A stretch of DNA of 64,000 bases, taken from Cedecea neteri (GTDB lineage: Bacteria > Pseudomonadota > Gammaproteobacteria > Enterobacterales > Enterobacteriaceae). Each line of letters begins with the position of its first letter. Position 1 is the first letter of the stretch. The stretch is from the NCBI RefSeq assembly GCF_000758305.1, contig NZ_CP009458.1:2046001-2110000 (forward strand), given 5' to 3'. The notes beneath the pieces were generated by a model, which saw only the letters and a program-made list of their open reading frames with translations, was not told where the DNA came from and did not search any database. Below, one piece after another: positions 23,780 through 33,052 of the stretch. Position numbers and translations under genes: made by a program.

Positions 23780-26560
23780 ATGAGCACCGACAAAAACATG
23801 TTAAGCCCATTTACTTTACCTAACGGTACGGCGTTAAAAAATCGCCTATTAATGGCACCGATGACCACCTGTACCGGGTATTTTGATGGCACCGTGACCG
23901 AAGAGCTGGTGGAGTACTACCGCGTCCGCGCCGGGAGCATCGGCACCATCGTGGTGGAATGCTGCTTTATCGACGATTTAGGCCTGGCCTTCCCTGGCGC
24001 TATCGGCATAGACACCGACGAAAAAATTGCTGGCCTGGCGAAAATCGCTAACGCGATCAAAGCCGAAGGCTCCAGAGCCCTGCTGCAGATTTACCACGGC
24101 GGCCGCATGGTCGACCCTAAACTCATCGGTGGCCGCACGCCGGTTGGCCCGAGCGCGCTGGCCGCACCACGCGACGGTGCGGCAACGCCGCGTGCCCTGA
24201 CCACAGAAGAAGTGGCGGGCATGGTGACTAAATTTGGTGAGGCCGTGCGCCGCGCCATTCAGGCTGGTTTTGACGGCGTGGAAATCCACGGCGCGAACAC
24301 CTACCTGATTCAACAGTTCTACTCCCCGAACTCAAACCAGCGTGACGATGAATGGGGCGGCAGCCGCGACAATCGCGCTAAGTTCCCGCTTGCCGTGCTG
24401 GATATCACCCATCAGATGGTGCGCCAGTACGCCGACGATGCCTTCATCATCGGATACCGTTTCTCCCCGGAAGAGCTGGAAGTGCCTGGGATTCGTTTCG
24501 ACGACACCATGTACCTGCTGGAAAAACTGGCCGCGCGCGGCCTGGACTACCTGCACTTCTCGCTGGGTTACTCGCTGCGTCCGTCCATTAACGACACTAC
24601 CGACCCGACGCCGCTTATCAACAAATACTGTGCAATGCGTTCCGACGCGCTGGCGCAGATCCCGGTGATGGGCGTGGGCGGCATCGTGAATGCTTCCGAC
24701 GTGGAAACCGCGCTGGAGCACGGTTATGACCTGGTGGCCGTAGGCCGCGCCTGCATCGCCTACCCGGACTGGACTGCCCGCATCGCCAACGGCGAAGTGC
24801 TGGATCTGTTTATCGACAGCACCAAGCGCGAAGAGTTGACCATCCCTGAGCCGCTGTGGCGCTTCTCACTGGTCGAGGCGATGATCCGTGACATGAGCAT
24901 GGGCGGTGCCTCTAAATTTAAACCGGGGATCTTCGAAGAAACCGTCAGCGACGACGTTAACCAACTGGTGATTAACGTCAGCCTTGACAGCGATCGCATC
25001 GCTGATATCGCGCTGGCCGCTGGCCCGCAGGACGACGTGGAGTTCACCACTAACTTCGAAGAAATTCGTACCCGTATCCTGACCGCCAACTCACCGTTTG
25101 TGGACGCCATTTCAGGTGCGACTTCCCAGAGCGAAGCGGTGAAAAAAGCCGTTTCTAAAGCGATGGTGAAATCCAGCAAACAGCAGGCCTTTGAAGAGAG
25201 CGGCGGCGTTAGCGCCCCGCAGAGCTACGACGTAGTTGTGGTCGGCAGCGGCGGTGCCGGTCTGGCGGCGGCGATTCAGGCCCATGACGAAGGTGCCAGC
25301 GTCCTCATCGTTGAGAAAATGCCGTCCATCGGCGGGAACACCGTTAAGGCATCTGCTGGCATGAACGCGGCGGAGACTCGCTTCCAGCGCGTCAAAGGCA
25401 TCTTCGACAGCAAAGAGCTGTTCTATGCCGAAACCCTGAAAGGCGGCTACAACAAAAACAACCCAGAGCTGCTGCACCGCTTTGTGGAAAACGCCCCGCA
25501 GGCCATTGAGTGGCTGGCGGATCGCGGCATCATGCTGAACGACATCACCACCACCGGCGGGATGAGCATTGACCGTACCCACCGCCCACGTGATGGATCG
25601 GCGGTCGGCGGCTACCTGATCAGCGGCCTGCTGCGTAACATCAACAAGCGCAGCATCGACGTGCTGATGGAGACGGCAGTAACGGAAATCCTGTTTGACC
25701 AGGGCGCGGTGAGCGGCGTGGCGCTGCTGACGGACGAAAACGAAGCGCTGACCATCCATGCGAAAAGCGTGATCGTGGCAACCGGCGGCTTCAGCGCCAA
25801 CAGCTCGATGGTGGTGAAATATCGCCCGGATCTGGAAGGCTTTGTCACCACTAACCACAAAGGCGCCACGGGTGGCGGTATAGCGCTGCTGGAAAAACTG
25901 GGCGCAGGCACCGTGGATATGGGCGAAATTCAGATTCACCCAACCGTGGAGCAAACTACCTCGTACCTGATTTCCGAATCCATTCGCGGCGGCGGTGCCA
26001 TCCTTGTGAATCAAAAAGGCAGCCGCTTCTTCAACGAAATGGAAACCCGCGATAAAGTGTCGGCGCAGATTATCGCGCTGCCGGAGAAATACGCTTACAT
26101 CGTGTTCGACGAGAACGTTCGCACCAAAAACAAAGCGGCGGATGAGTACATCGCCAAAGGCTTTGTGGTCAGCGCCGAAGGGCCTCGCGAACTGGCGGAG
26201 AAACTGGGGATGGATTACCACACCTTCCTCGCCACGCTTGAGCGTTACAACGGCTTCGTGGACAATCAGTACGACGAAGATTTTGGCCGTAAAACCGCGC
26301 TGCGTAACCCGATTAAAGATGGCCCGTTCCACGCCATCCGCATCGCCCCTGGGGTGCACCACACCATGGGCGGCGTGACCATCAACGCCGAAACCGAAGT
26401 GCTGGATAAACAGCATCAGGTTATCCCAGGCGCATTCGCGGCGGGTGAAGTGGCCGGGGGTATTCACGGCGGCAACCGCATCGGCGGTAACGCAGTGGCG
26501 GATATTATTGTCTTCGGTACCCTGGCGGGCCATCAGGCGGCAAGCTGGGCAAAACGCTAA
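23780..26560 (+). CDS. Soluble NADH:fumarate reductase (OYE-FMN_bind-FAD_binding_2 fusion)
   Basis: This 926-residue cytoplasmic flavoenzyme, without signal peptide, resembles the Klebsiella pneumoniae cytoplasmic fumarate reductase. Residues 1-340 form an old yellow enzyme domain (NRLLMAPMTTCTGYF, GFDGVEIHGANTYLIQQFYS, VGRACIAYPDW) that should take electrons from NADH. Residues 375-460 are an FMN_bind domain with the flavinylation motif SGATS, where T448 would carry covalent FMN. From about 485 follows an FAD_binding_2 domain (VVVVGSGGAGLAAAI). Fcc3-type catalytic residues are present: His in IHPT (about 720), Arg in ETRDK (757), His pair in GVHHTMGG (860/861) and Arg in GGNRIGGNA (900). The apbE gene follows. 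Another 2-enoate such as urocanate or acrylate is possible but less likely here. Confidence 0.9.
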   Translation: MSTDKNMLSPFTLPNGTALKNRLLMAPMTTCTGYFDGTVTEELVEYYRVRAGSIGTIVVECCFIDDLGLAFPGAIGIDTDEKIAGLAKIANAIKAEGSRALLQIYHGGRMVDPKLIGGRTPVGPSALAAPRDGAATPRALTTEEVAGMVTKFGEAVRRAIQAGFDGVEIHGANTYLIQQFYSPNSNQRDDEWGGSRDNRAKFPLAVLDITHQMVRQYADDAFIIGYRFSPEELEVPGIRFDDTMYLLEKLAARGLDYLHFSLGYSLRPSINDTTDPTPLINKYCAMRSDALAQIPVMGVGGIVNASDVETALEHGYDLVAVGRACIAYPDWTARIANGEVLDLFIDSTKREELTIPEPLWRFSLVEAMIRDMSMGGASKFKPGIFEETVSDDVNQLVINVSLDSDRIADIALAAGPQDDVEFTTNFEEIRTRILTANSPFVDAISGATSQSEAVKKAVSKAMVKSSKQQAFEESGGVSAPQSYDVVVVGSGGAGLAAAIQAHDEGASVLIVEKMPSIGGNTVKASAGMNAAETRFQRVKGIFDSKELFYAETLKGGYNKNNPELLHRFVENAPQAIEWLADRGIMLNDITTTGGMSIDRTHRPRDGSAVGGYLISGLLRNINKRSIDVLMETAVTEILFDQGAVSGVALLTDENEALTIHAKSVIVATGGFSANSSMVVKYRPDLEGFVTTNHKGATGGGIALLEKLGAGTVDMGEIQIHPTVEQTTSYLISESIRGGGAILVNQKGSRFFNEMETRDKVSAQIIALPEKYAYIVFDENVRTKNKAADEYIAKGFVVSAEGPRELAEKLGMDYHTFLATLERYNGFVDNQYDEDFGRKTALRNPIKDGPFHAIRIAPGVHHTMGGVTINAETEVLDKQHQVIPGAFAAGEVAGGIHGGNRIGGNAVADIIVFGTLAGHQAASWAKR

Positions 26561-26568
26561 GCCCAACT

Positions 26569-26592
26569 GCGCTCCGGCCTTTGCCGGGGCGC
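26569..26592 (+). terminator. Hairpin between the reductase and apbE genes
   Basis: GCGCTCCGGC and GCCGGGGCGC pair around a short loop, followed by AACCTTTTC. The weak T-run and the closely following apbE suggest a partial terminator or mRNA-stabilising stem that lowers apbE expression relative to the reductase. Confidence 0.55.
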
Positions 26593-26618
26593 AACCTTTT
26601 CAGCAAAAGGAGCCCGCT

Positions 26619-27587
26619 ATGTCACAACCCGAAGGTGTTTATGGCTACTCCGCCGTTTTAATGGGCTCGCCCATTCTCCTCAAGCTTTTCGAACCCAATG
26701 AAACCCTCGCCTCTCAGGTATTCCGCCTGATCAAACAATACGAAGATTTGCTCACCGTGAACCGGGCCGAATCCCAGGTGATGAGCATTAATCACGCCGC
26801 GGGCAAGCATCCGGTTGCCGTCAGTCGCCCGGTGTTTGAGCTGATCAAGTGCGCCAAAGCCGCCAGCCAGTTTCCCGACAGTATTTTTAATCTCGCCATT
26901 GGCCCGCTGGTGAAGCGCTGGAAGATTGGTTTCAAGGGCGACAGCGTGCCTCCGGCAGAGGACATTGCCGCGCTATTGCCGCGCACGCAGCCGCATCAGG
27001 TGGTGCTGGACGAAGCCGAAGGCAGCGTTTACCTGGCACATAGCGGGATGGAAATCGACCTGGGCGCGATAGCCAAGGGCTACATTGCAGACCGGGTTCG
27101 TGATTTTCTCCAGCGGCAGGGCGTGGCGCAGGGGCTGATTAACCTCGGCGGCAACGTGCAGACGCTTGGCTCGCCGGAAGGCGGCTGGTCTATCGGGCTG
27201 AAAAAGCCGTTTAGCGGCCCGGAAGAGATGCTGGGCGTGATTGAGGTGGCGAACAAATCGGTGGTGACGTCCGGCGTTTACGAGCGCTATTTCGAGCTGG
27301 ACGGCAAACGCTATCACCATATTCTCGACCCGCGCACGGGCTACCCGCTGGATAACGACCTGGATAGCGTGACAATAGTCTCGACTGATTCGCTGGACGG
27401 GGACATCTGGACGACGTTGATTTACGGGATGGGCATCGAAAAGGGCTGTGCCGTGCTGGCGAATCGCCCCGATATCGAGGCGATTTTTGTCACCAAACAG
27501 CGAGAGATTATCCTCTCTTCTGCCAGCCAGTTCCGCTTTACGTTACTGGATGACAGCTACCAATTGATTACTGGCAGTACTGCTTGA
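26619..27587 (+). CDS. apbE: Cytoplasmic ApbE-type FAD:protein FMN transferase
   Basis: ApbE moves FMN from FAD to a threonine of FMN_bind domains. Its target here is very probably T448 of the preceding reductase. The 322-residue protein starts MSQPEGVYGYS after AAAGGAG and has no signal peptide or lipobox. Most ApbE proteins are periplasmic lipoproteins; the cytoplasmic form fits a cytoplasmic substrate and is known from Klebsiella. Motifs: EIDLGAIAKGYIADRVRDFL, LINLGGNVQTLG and KSVVTSGVYERYF followed by HHILDPRTGYPL with the Mg-binding aspartate region. Its last 20 bases overlap the 3' end of the convergent response regulator gene. Confidence 0.93.
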   Translation: MSQPEGVYGYSAVLMGSPILLKLFEPNETLASQVFRLIKQYEDLLTVNRAESQVMSINHAAGKHPVAVSRPVFELIKCAKAASQFPDSIFNLAIGPLVKRWKIGFKGDSVPPAEDIAALLPRTQPHQVVLDEAEGSVYLAHSGMEIDLGAIAKGYIADRVRDFLQRQGVAQGLINLGGNVQTLGSPEGGWSIGLKKPFSGPEEMLGVIEVANKSVVTSGVYERYFELDGKRYHHILDPRTGYPLDNDLDSVTIVSTDSLDGDIWTTLIYGMGIEKGCAVLANRPDIEAIFVTKQREIILSSASQFRFTLLDDSYQLITGSTA

Positions 27588-28287
27588 GCAGGCCAAGCTG
27601 TTCGGCCTGCAGGCGATAGCGGTACACCGGGCGGCCGGTCATGCCGTAATGAATGCTGGTGAACAGAATATTAATCTGCGCCAGCCAGATCAGATACTTA
27701 CGGCAAGAAACGCGAGAAATATTCACCGCCGCCGCCAGTTCGTCGGTGGAGAATTCTTCCGTCGGATGGGTGTCGATCCACTGGCAAATGGTGCGCAGGG
27801 TTTGCGGCGTCAGCCCCTTCGGCAGGCGCTTGGCGTCCGCCACCACCGGCGAGCCACCGTGCAGCAGCCGGTCAACGTCCGCCTGCTCGTAGTATTTATG
27901 GGTGCCCATCAGGTTTTTCTTTTCGCGCCAGTTGGTTAACGCTTCTTCAAAGCGCGGGAACTGGAACGGTTTGATCAGGTAATCCACCACGCCGTAGTGC
28001 ATCGACTTCTGGATAGTCGCCGCGTCCGCCGCCGAAGAGATAACGATCACATCGATGGTTTTTCCCGCTTCACGCAGCGTCGGCAGCAGATCCAGGCCGT
28101 TGTCCTGCTGCATATACACATCCAGCAGGATCAGATCTATTTTTAACTCCGGGTTGCTAACCATCTCCCGCGCCTGTTTCAGCGTAGAGGCGGAACCGCA
28201 GCAGCTAAAGCCCGGGATTTGGCTGACGTAGGCGCGGTTAAGCTCCGCGACCATCGCATCATCATCAACAATTAAGACATTAATCAC
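27568..28287 (-). CDS. CitB/DcuR-type response regulator
   Basis: This 239-residue regulator has an N-terminal receiver (INVLIVDDDAMVAELNRAYV, phosphorylation aspartate in DLILLDVYMQQDNG, KPFQFPRF switch lysine) and a C-terminal winged helix-turn-helix of the CitB/DcuR family (TDELAAAVNISRVSCRKYL). It overlaps the kinase gene by four bases (ATGA), so the pair is one operon. Relatives DcuR, DpiA and CitB control C4-dicarboxylate or citrate genes. The neighbouring reductase, fumarase and antiporter are the likely regulon. Its 3' end overlaps the apbE 3' end by 20 bases on the opposite strand. Confidence 0.92.
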   Translation of the reverse strand: MINVLIVDDDAMVAELNRAYVSQIPGFSCCGSASTLKQAREMVSNPELKIDLILLDVYMQQDNGLDLLPTLREAGKTIDVIVISSAADAATIQKSMHYGVVDYLIKPFQFPRFEEALTNWREKKNLMGTHKYYEQADVDRLLHGGSPVVADAKRLPKGLTPQTLRTICQWIDTHPTEEFSTDELAAAVNISRVSCRKYLIWLAQINILFTSIHYGMTGRPVYRYRLQAEQLGLLKQYCQ

Positions 28288-29906
28288 GCATTGTTCCTTT
28301 CACTATCCCAGGGTAACTGCACAAAGAATTGGGTGAAGACGCCGGGTTCTGACTCCACCTGAATGCTGCCGCCAAGGCGCTCAAGCTGCTGCCTCGCAAG
28401 GAACAGCCCCACGCCACGCTGCTCGCCTTTGGTGGAGAAGCCTTTGTCAAAAATAGACTGAATGTGGTCCGGCTCGATGCCCGGCCCGTCGTCGCTGACC
28501 TCGACGCTCAGCACGCCGTTCTGGTAGTGCAGCAGCACGCCCACTTCACCATCAGGCTGGTCGCCCATCGCGTCCAGCGCGTTTTCTATCAGGTTGCCCA
28601 GCGCGGTAATCAGCGCCATCACCTGAAGCTCGTTCGGGTTGTCCGGCAGTTGGCATTCATCGGCAAGCGCCAGATGGTGGCCCGCTTCCCGCGCGCGGTT
28701 AATCTTGCCAATCAGGAACCCGGCAATCACCGGCGACTTAATTTTGCTCTGCAGCGTGCCAATTTCCGTCTGGTAATTGCTGGCGGTTTGCAGAATGTAC
28801 TCTTCAAGCTTGTCGTAATGTTTAAGCTGCAGCAGGCCAAGAATGACGTGCAGCTTATTCATGAATTCGTGTGAGCGCTCGCGTAGCGCGTCGACATAAT
28901 TCACCATGCCGTCTACACGCTGGGTCAACAAATTGATTTCAGTTTTGTCGCGGAAGGTACTGATGGCGCCTATCACCTGATTATTTATACGAATTGGCAC
29001 CGCATTACACAAGACCAGGCGCCCATAGCTGATGATTTGTCGGTCCTGAATCGGCGTGCCGGTGTGCAGCACTTCGCACAGCGTGGCCACCAGCGGCCCC
29101 GGTGGCACGGTTTTGCCGAGGCGGAAATCGTCGGGGGAGAGCAGCATTTTGCGCGCCGCGTGGTTGATGAGCGTTACCCGGCCTTCGCGGTCGACGGCAA
29201 TTATGCCTTCTTTAACGGACTGCAGCATCGCCTGGCGCTGCTCGAACAGCGCGGAGATTTCATAGGGCTCGAAGCCGAACAGAATGCGTTTCAGCACCCG
29301 CACCAGCACCCAGGTGCCGAGCGAACCAAACAGGGCGCTGAACAACACCGTCCAGAGCACGCTCCAGCGGCTCTTGCTGATTTGCTCATCCACCTTGCTC
29401 AGCGAAATGCCGATGGCGACCACGCCTATCTGCTTGTGCTGTTCGTTATAGACCGGCGTAAAGACGCGCAGGGCTTCCGCCAGCACGCCGTGGTTGATAG
29501 ACACATTCTCTTTGCCCTCCAGCGCCGGGAAAATGTCGTCGCCAATAAAATGCGAGCCAATATTGCCGGGTTGTGGATGCGAATAGCGAATGCCGTTCAT
29601 GTCGGTCACTACCACGAACAGCAAGTCATTACGATCCTGCACGCGGGTGGCTACCGGCGGAATAATGTCTTTGCTGTGGGACTGCGTCAGGCCGTATTTG
29701 ATCGTCGGATCGTCGGCCAGGGTTCTCGCTACCGCCAGCGCGGTGTCTTTCAGGCCGCTGCGGGTAGCGTTGCTGATCTGGATAAAGTACAGCGCGTAAA
29801 CCACAAGCAGCACCGAGCCGATAACGGCGCATAGCATCAGCGTCACCGAGGTGCTGAGTTTCATCGGGCGTTTGGCCGTCGTTTGCGGGGGCTTTGTTTC
29901 GCTCAT
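28284..29906 (-). CDS. CitA/DcuS-type sensor histidine kinase
   Basis: This 540-residue membrane kinase has an N-terminal transmembrane helix (SVTLMLCAVIGSVLLVVYAL) and a periplasmic PAS-like ligand domain of about 140 residues. The signature DLLFVVVTDMNGIRYSHPQP (DcuS has a similar DMxGxRYSHP) contacts dicarboxylates or citrate. A second transmembrane helix, a cytoplasmic PAS domain (VKEGIIAVDREGRVTLINHA), a DHp helix with His in RERSHEFMNKLHVILGLLQL, and an ATPase domain (LGNLIENALDAM, DDGPGIEPDHI, GVGLFLARQ) follow. The ligand is probably citrate or a C4-dicarboxylate. DcuS, DpiB and CitA cannot be told apart with confidence. Confidence 0.92.
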   Translation of the reverse strand: MSETKPPQTTAKRPMKLSTSVTLMLCAVIGSVLLVVYALYFIQISNATRSGLKDTALAVARTLADDPTIKYGLTQSHSKDIIPPVATRVQDRNDLLFVVVTDMNGIRYSHPQPGNIGSHFIGDDIFPALEGKENVSINHGVLAEALRVFTPVYNEQHKQIGVVAIGISLSKVDEQISKSRWSVLWTVLFSALFGSLGTWVLVRVLKRILFGFEPYEISALFEQRQAMLQSVKEGIIAVDREGRVTLINHAARKMLLSPDDFRLGKTVPPGPLVATLCEVLHTGTPIQDRQIISYGRLVLCNAVPIRINNQVIGAISTFRDKTEINLLTQRVDGMVNYVDALRERSHEFMNKLHVILGLLQLKHYDKLEEYILQTASNYQTEIGTLQSKIKSPVIAGFLIGKINRAREAGHHLALADECQLPDNPNELQVMALITALGNLIENALDAMGDQPDGEVGVLLHYQNGVLSVEVSDDGPGIEPDHIQSIFDKGFSTKGEQRGVGLFLARQQLERLGGSIQVESEPGVFTQFFVQLPWDSERNNA

Positions 29907-29970
29907 GGTTGTTCCGGTCCGGGGCGCAAACGGTGATTATCGCCGATGGAACCGGATTGTAAAAGCCGTG

Positions 29971-30735
29971 TCAGAGATAGCGGCCAATATACCTCTGTGG
30001 GGAAACGCCGAGCTTTTTCCGGAACATAGCGATAAACGCGCTACTGCTGGCGTAGCCGAGCGTGCTGGAAAGATTGCTGATGGTGGTGCCGCGCGCAAGG
30101 TGGCAGACGGCTTCCACCAGATGCATTTGTTGCCGCCATTCGGTAAAGCTGAGCTGCGTCTCTTCCCGGAACAGCCTCGCCAGGGTTCTTTCGCTCGCGC
30201 CGACCTGTTTGCCCCACCAGGCCAGGGTTTCCCGCTGGGAAAGGTCGCTGCACAGCGCATCGCAAAGCTGGCGAATACGCCTGTCGTGCGGGAGGGTGAT
30301 ATGGCACAGGGCAATATCCTGCAGGCGCAGCAGCTCATTGTGCAGCAGGTCGTGCAATAACTGACTTCGCTGCGGGTCGCCGGGTTTTTCAAGACCGGCG
30401 ACGGTCAGGGACTGAAACAGCGGCGTGACGGCCAGGCTGCGGCTGTGGCGGTTGAACGCGTTTGAGGCAGCGGGTGTCATATACAGGTTGTGGGTCACCA
30501 CTTTACCGATAGCCTCTAAGCCGTGAGGCAGGCGTCCTGGCAGCCAAAGCGCGTGGCCAGGGGCGACCACCCAGACGTTTTGCTCGCTGCGGATTTTTGC
30601 CACGCCGCTGACCGGGTAAATCAGCTGGCCTTGTTCGTGGGCGTGAAACGGTTCCTGGCTTCCTGCGCTATAATGGAGTTCTCGTACTTCCAGAAACGCT
30701 TCCTGCGGACTCTGCTGTGTGAATTGCTTTATCAT
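29971..30735 (-). CDS. AraC-family regulator of the siderophore locus
   Basis: This 254-residue regulator has an N-terminal cupin-like effector domain (PFHAHEQGQLIYPVSGVAKI, APGHALWLPGRLPHGLEA) and two C-terminal AraC helix-turn-helix motifs (WGKQVGASERTLARLFREET and TTISNLSSTLGYASSSAFIA ending KLGVSPQRY). It is divergent from the TonB-dependent receptor gene with a 180-base spacer that contains a Fur-like site. AraC regulators next to receptors usually sense the internalised siderophore and activate uptake genes (PchR, FoxR, YbtA). That role is inferred from position. Confidence 0.88.
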   Translation of the reverse strand: MIKQFTQQSPQEAFLEVRELHYSAGSQEPFHAHEQGQLIYPVSGVAKIRSEQNVWVVAPGHALWLPGRLPHGLEAIGKVVTHNLYMTPAASNAFNRHSRSLAVTPLFQSLTVAGLEKPGDPQRSQLLHDLLHNELLRLQDIALCHITLPHDRRIRQLCDALCSDLSQRETLAWWGKQVGASERTLARLFREETQLSFTEWRQQMHLVEAVCHLARGTTISNLSSTLGYASSSAFIAMFRKKLGVSPQRYIGRYL

Positions 30736-30866
30736 TTGTTGCCTGCCGTTCGTCCGATTCTCGCCATTTCATGATGCAGTAGCGCGTAAAGACAATCTCT
30801 GTCCGCTTTACGATATCTCCCCATCCGATCGCGCTATTCTGCCACGGGTGCTCTTCTCTTTTAAAG

Positions 30867-30885
30867 GTGAATAATTATCATTTCG
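30867..30885. promoter_or_regulatory. Candidate Fur box upstream of the siderophore receptor
   Basis: GTGAATAATTATCATTTCG matches the 19-base Fur consensus at 12 positions, including an unbroken ATCATT core, and lies about 30 bases before the receptor start codon. Iron repression of the uptake operon would be expected. Confidence 0.55.
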
Positions 30886-30915
30886 ATCCTCTTCTTATAA
30901 CATGATACGGTCGAT

Positions 30916-33048
30916 ATGAAACAGGGCGGATGGGTAAACGGGAACATGCCTTTAAAGGCGTTAAGTTGTGCGGTCTTTGCGGCGTGCGCGGGCTTTGCCC
31001 ATGCAGCGGACAAACCGGCGGCACAGGACAGCACGATGGTTGTCACGGCCACGGCACCTTCTTCTTCCGGGCAGGAAGATGAAACCAATGTGGTGGCGCA
31101 TGAGGCAGTTGCTGGCACGAAATCCAGCTCGCTGATTAGCCGCACGCCGCAGAGTATTTCGGTGGTGACCCAGGCGCAAATCGCGGCCATGGCGGCAAAA
31201 AATATTCCCCAGACGCTGCGCTACGTCGCGGGCGTCTCCTCGGAAGATGCCGGCCCGGATACCCGCTTTGACACCATCATGGTGCGCGGCTTTGAAGCCG
31301 ACGAATATCTGGACGGCCTGCGCCTGCCACGCGAAGCTTGGTGGAGCCGCCCGGCGTGGGACCCGTTCCTGCTTTCCCGCATTGAAGTGGTCAAAGGCCC
31401 GGCTTCGGTGCTCTACGGCCAGGCCAACCCTGGTGGCGTGGTGAACCTTGTCAGCAAAACGCCGCAGGCCCAGCCGGGTGGCCAGGTTTATGTCAGCGCC
31501 GGAAATAACAGCCAGTTTGGCACCGGGTTTGACGTCACCGGCCCGCTGACCGACAGCAAAGAGTGGCTTGGCCGCGTGGCGGGCACCTTCTTCGACACCA
31601 AAACGCAGGTCGATCACACCCGCTACCAGCACTACGACATTGCGCCGTCCGTGACCTGGCAGCCAAACGATCGCACCAGCCTGACGCTGCTGGCCCAGCT
31701 ACGCCAGGATCCTGACACCGGTTTCTACAACATGCTGCCGGTCAAAGGCACGCTGGTGAACAACCCGAACGGCAACATCGGCACCCATTTCTATGGTGGC
31801 CAGCCGGGCTTTGATACCTACACCCGCAGGCAGGGCAGCATCGGCTATCAGTTCCGTACCGAGCTGAACGATAACATTACGCTGCGCCAGAACGTGCGCT
31901 ACATCAGCAGCAGCGCCGATTACCGCATGGTGTACCCGTTCGGGACGTACCCAACCCAGCCGCTGGTTGACCGTTATTCCATGAACCTCACCGAGACGAT
32001 GAGCAACTTTGCGGCGGATAACCAGGGCGAGTTCCGCTTTGATACCGGCCCGGTGTCGCACACCGCGCTGCTGGGTGTGGACGTGATGCACTCCTCGGTG
32101 CGCAGCCAGGCGGGCTACGGCGACGCTTCACCGCTGAACTATCTCAACCCGGACTACAGCACCCCGGTGGAGATCCCGGCGTTTACCAGTAACAGCCATT
32201 CGACGATGGATCAAACGGGGCTGTACCTGCAGGATCAGCTGGCGCTGGACAACTGGGTGATGAGTCTCGCCGGGCGCTATGACAGCGCGCAGACCAAAGC
32301 CACCAACCTGCTGGACGGTACTCACCAGACGCGCAACGACTACGCCACTACCGGCCGCGCGGGGCTGCTGTACCACTTTGATAACGGCATTGCGCCGTAC
32401 ATCAGCTACTCTACCTCGTTTGTGCCAAGTGCCGGCACCGACTTTAACGGCAATGCGTTTAAGCCAACCAAAGGTAAGCAGACCGAAGTTGGGCTGAAGT
32501 ACGATCCGGTCGGGATGGACGCGCTGTTTACCCTGGCATTGTTCGATCTGCGTCAAACCAACGTCGCCACGCCGGATCCCGATCATGTGAACTACAGCGT
32601 GCAAACCGGGGAGATCCGTTCCCGAGGGATCGAACTGGAAGGCAAAGTGAACGTCACGCCAGCCTGGCAGATCCTCGCGTCTTACTCGCTGACTGACCCG
32701 GAAGTACTGAAGGCGAACGACGGCAGCGAAGGCAAACACCCGACGGGCATTTCTCGCAACCTGGCTAAGCTCTGGAGCCAGTACGCGTTCAGCGGCCCGC
32801 TGGATGGTTTCTCCCTCGGCGGCGGCGTGCGCTATGTCGGCCCAAGCTATGCGACAACGGATAACTCGCTGCAGGTGCCGGGTGCCACGGTGTATGACGC
32901 CCGCATCGGCTGGCAGTATCGCCAGTGGCAGGTCGCCCTTAACGCCGCCAACCTGACGAACAAAACCTACCTCGCAGCCTGCCAGAACAACGGCTGTGAG
33001 TACGCGGTTAAACGTCAGTACGTGGCTACCTTAAGTTACCAGTGGTAA
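30916..33048 (+). CDS. TonB-dependent siderophore receptor (FhuA-like)
   Basis: This is an outer-membrane gated channel for ferric siderophores. The signal peptide ends FAHA; an alternative ATG at 30946 gives a tidier one. A TonB box is visible near the mature start (STMVVTA). The plug domain has SRTPQSISVVTQAQI, FDTIMVRGFEADEYLDGLRL and VVKGPASVLYGQANPGGVVN. The 22-strand barrel ends in YVATLSYQW with a terminal aromatic. A cysteine pair (AACQNNGCEY) near the end is shared by FhuA/FpvA-type hydroxamate receptors. At about 710 residues it is full length. It is followed within four bases by the binding protein gene. Cargo is probably a hydroxamate, unproven. Confidence 0.92.
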   Translation: MKQGGWVNGNMPLKALSCAVFAACAGFAHAADKPAAQDSTMVVTATAPSSSGQEDETNVVAHEAVAGTKSSSLISRTPQSISVVTQAQIAAMAAKNIPQTLRYVAGVSSEDAGPDTRFDTIMVRGFEADEYLDGLRLPREAWWSRPAWDPFLLSRIEVVKGPASVLYGQANPGGVVNLVSKTPQAQPGGQVYVSAGNNSQFGTGFDVTGPLTDSKEWLGRVAGTFFDTKTQVDHTRYQHYDIAPSVTWQPNDRTSLTLLAQLRQDPDTGFYNMLPVKGTLVNNPNGNIGTHFYGGQPGFDTYTRRQGSIGYQFRTELNDNITLRQNVRYISSSADYRMVYPFGTYPTQPLVDRYSMNLTETMSNFAADNQGEFRFDTGPVSHTALLGVDVMHSSVRSQAGYGDASPLNYLNPDYSTPVEIPAFTSNSHSTMDQTGLYLQDQLALDNWVMSLAGRYDSAQTKATNLLDGTHQTRNDYATTGRAGLLYHFDNGIAPYISYSTSFVPSAGTDFNGNAFKPTKGKQTEVGLKYDPVGMDALFTLALFDLRQTNVATPDPDHVNYSVQTGEIRSRGIELEGKVNVTPAWQILASYSLTDPEVLKANDGSEGKHPTGISRNLAKLWSQYAFSGPLDGFSLGGGVRYVGPSYATTDNSLQVPGATVYDARIGWQYRQWQVALNAANLTNKTYLAACQNNGCEYAVKRQYVATLSYQW

Positions 33049-33052
33049 GCGA

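Noticed and set aside
25112..26566. 484-codon minus-strand ORF opposite the fumarate reductase
   Set aside because: It is a codon-usage shadow of the strongly conserved flavoenzyme gene, and its product has no recognisable domain.
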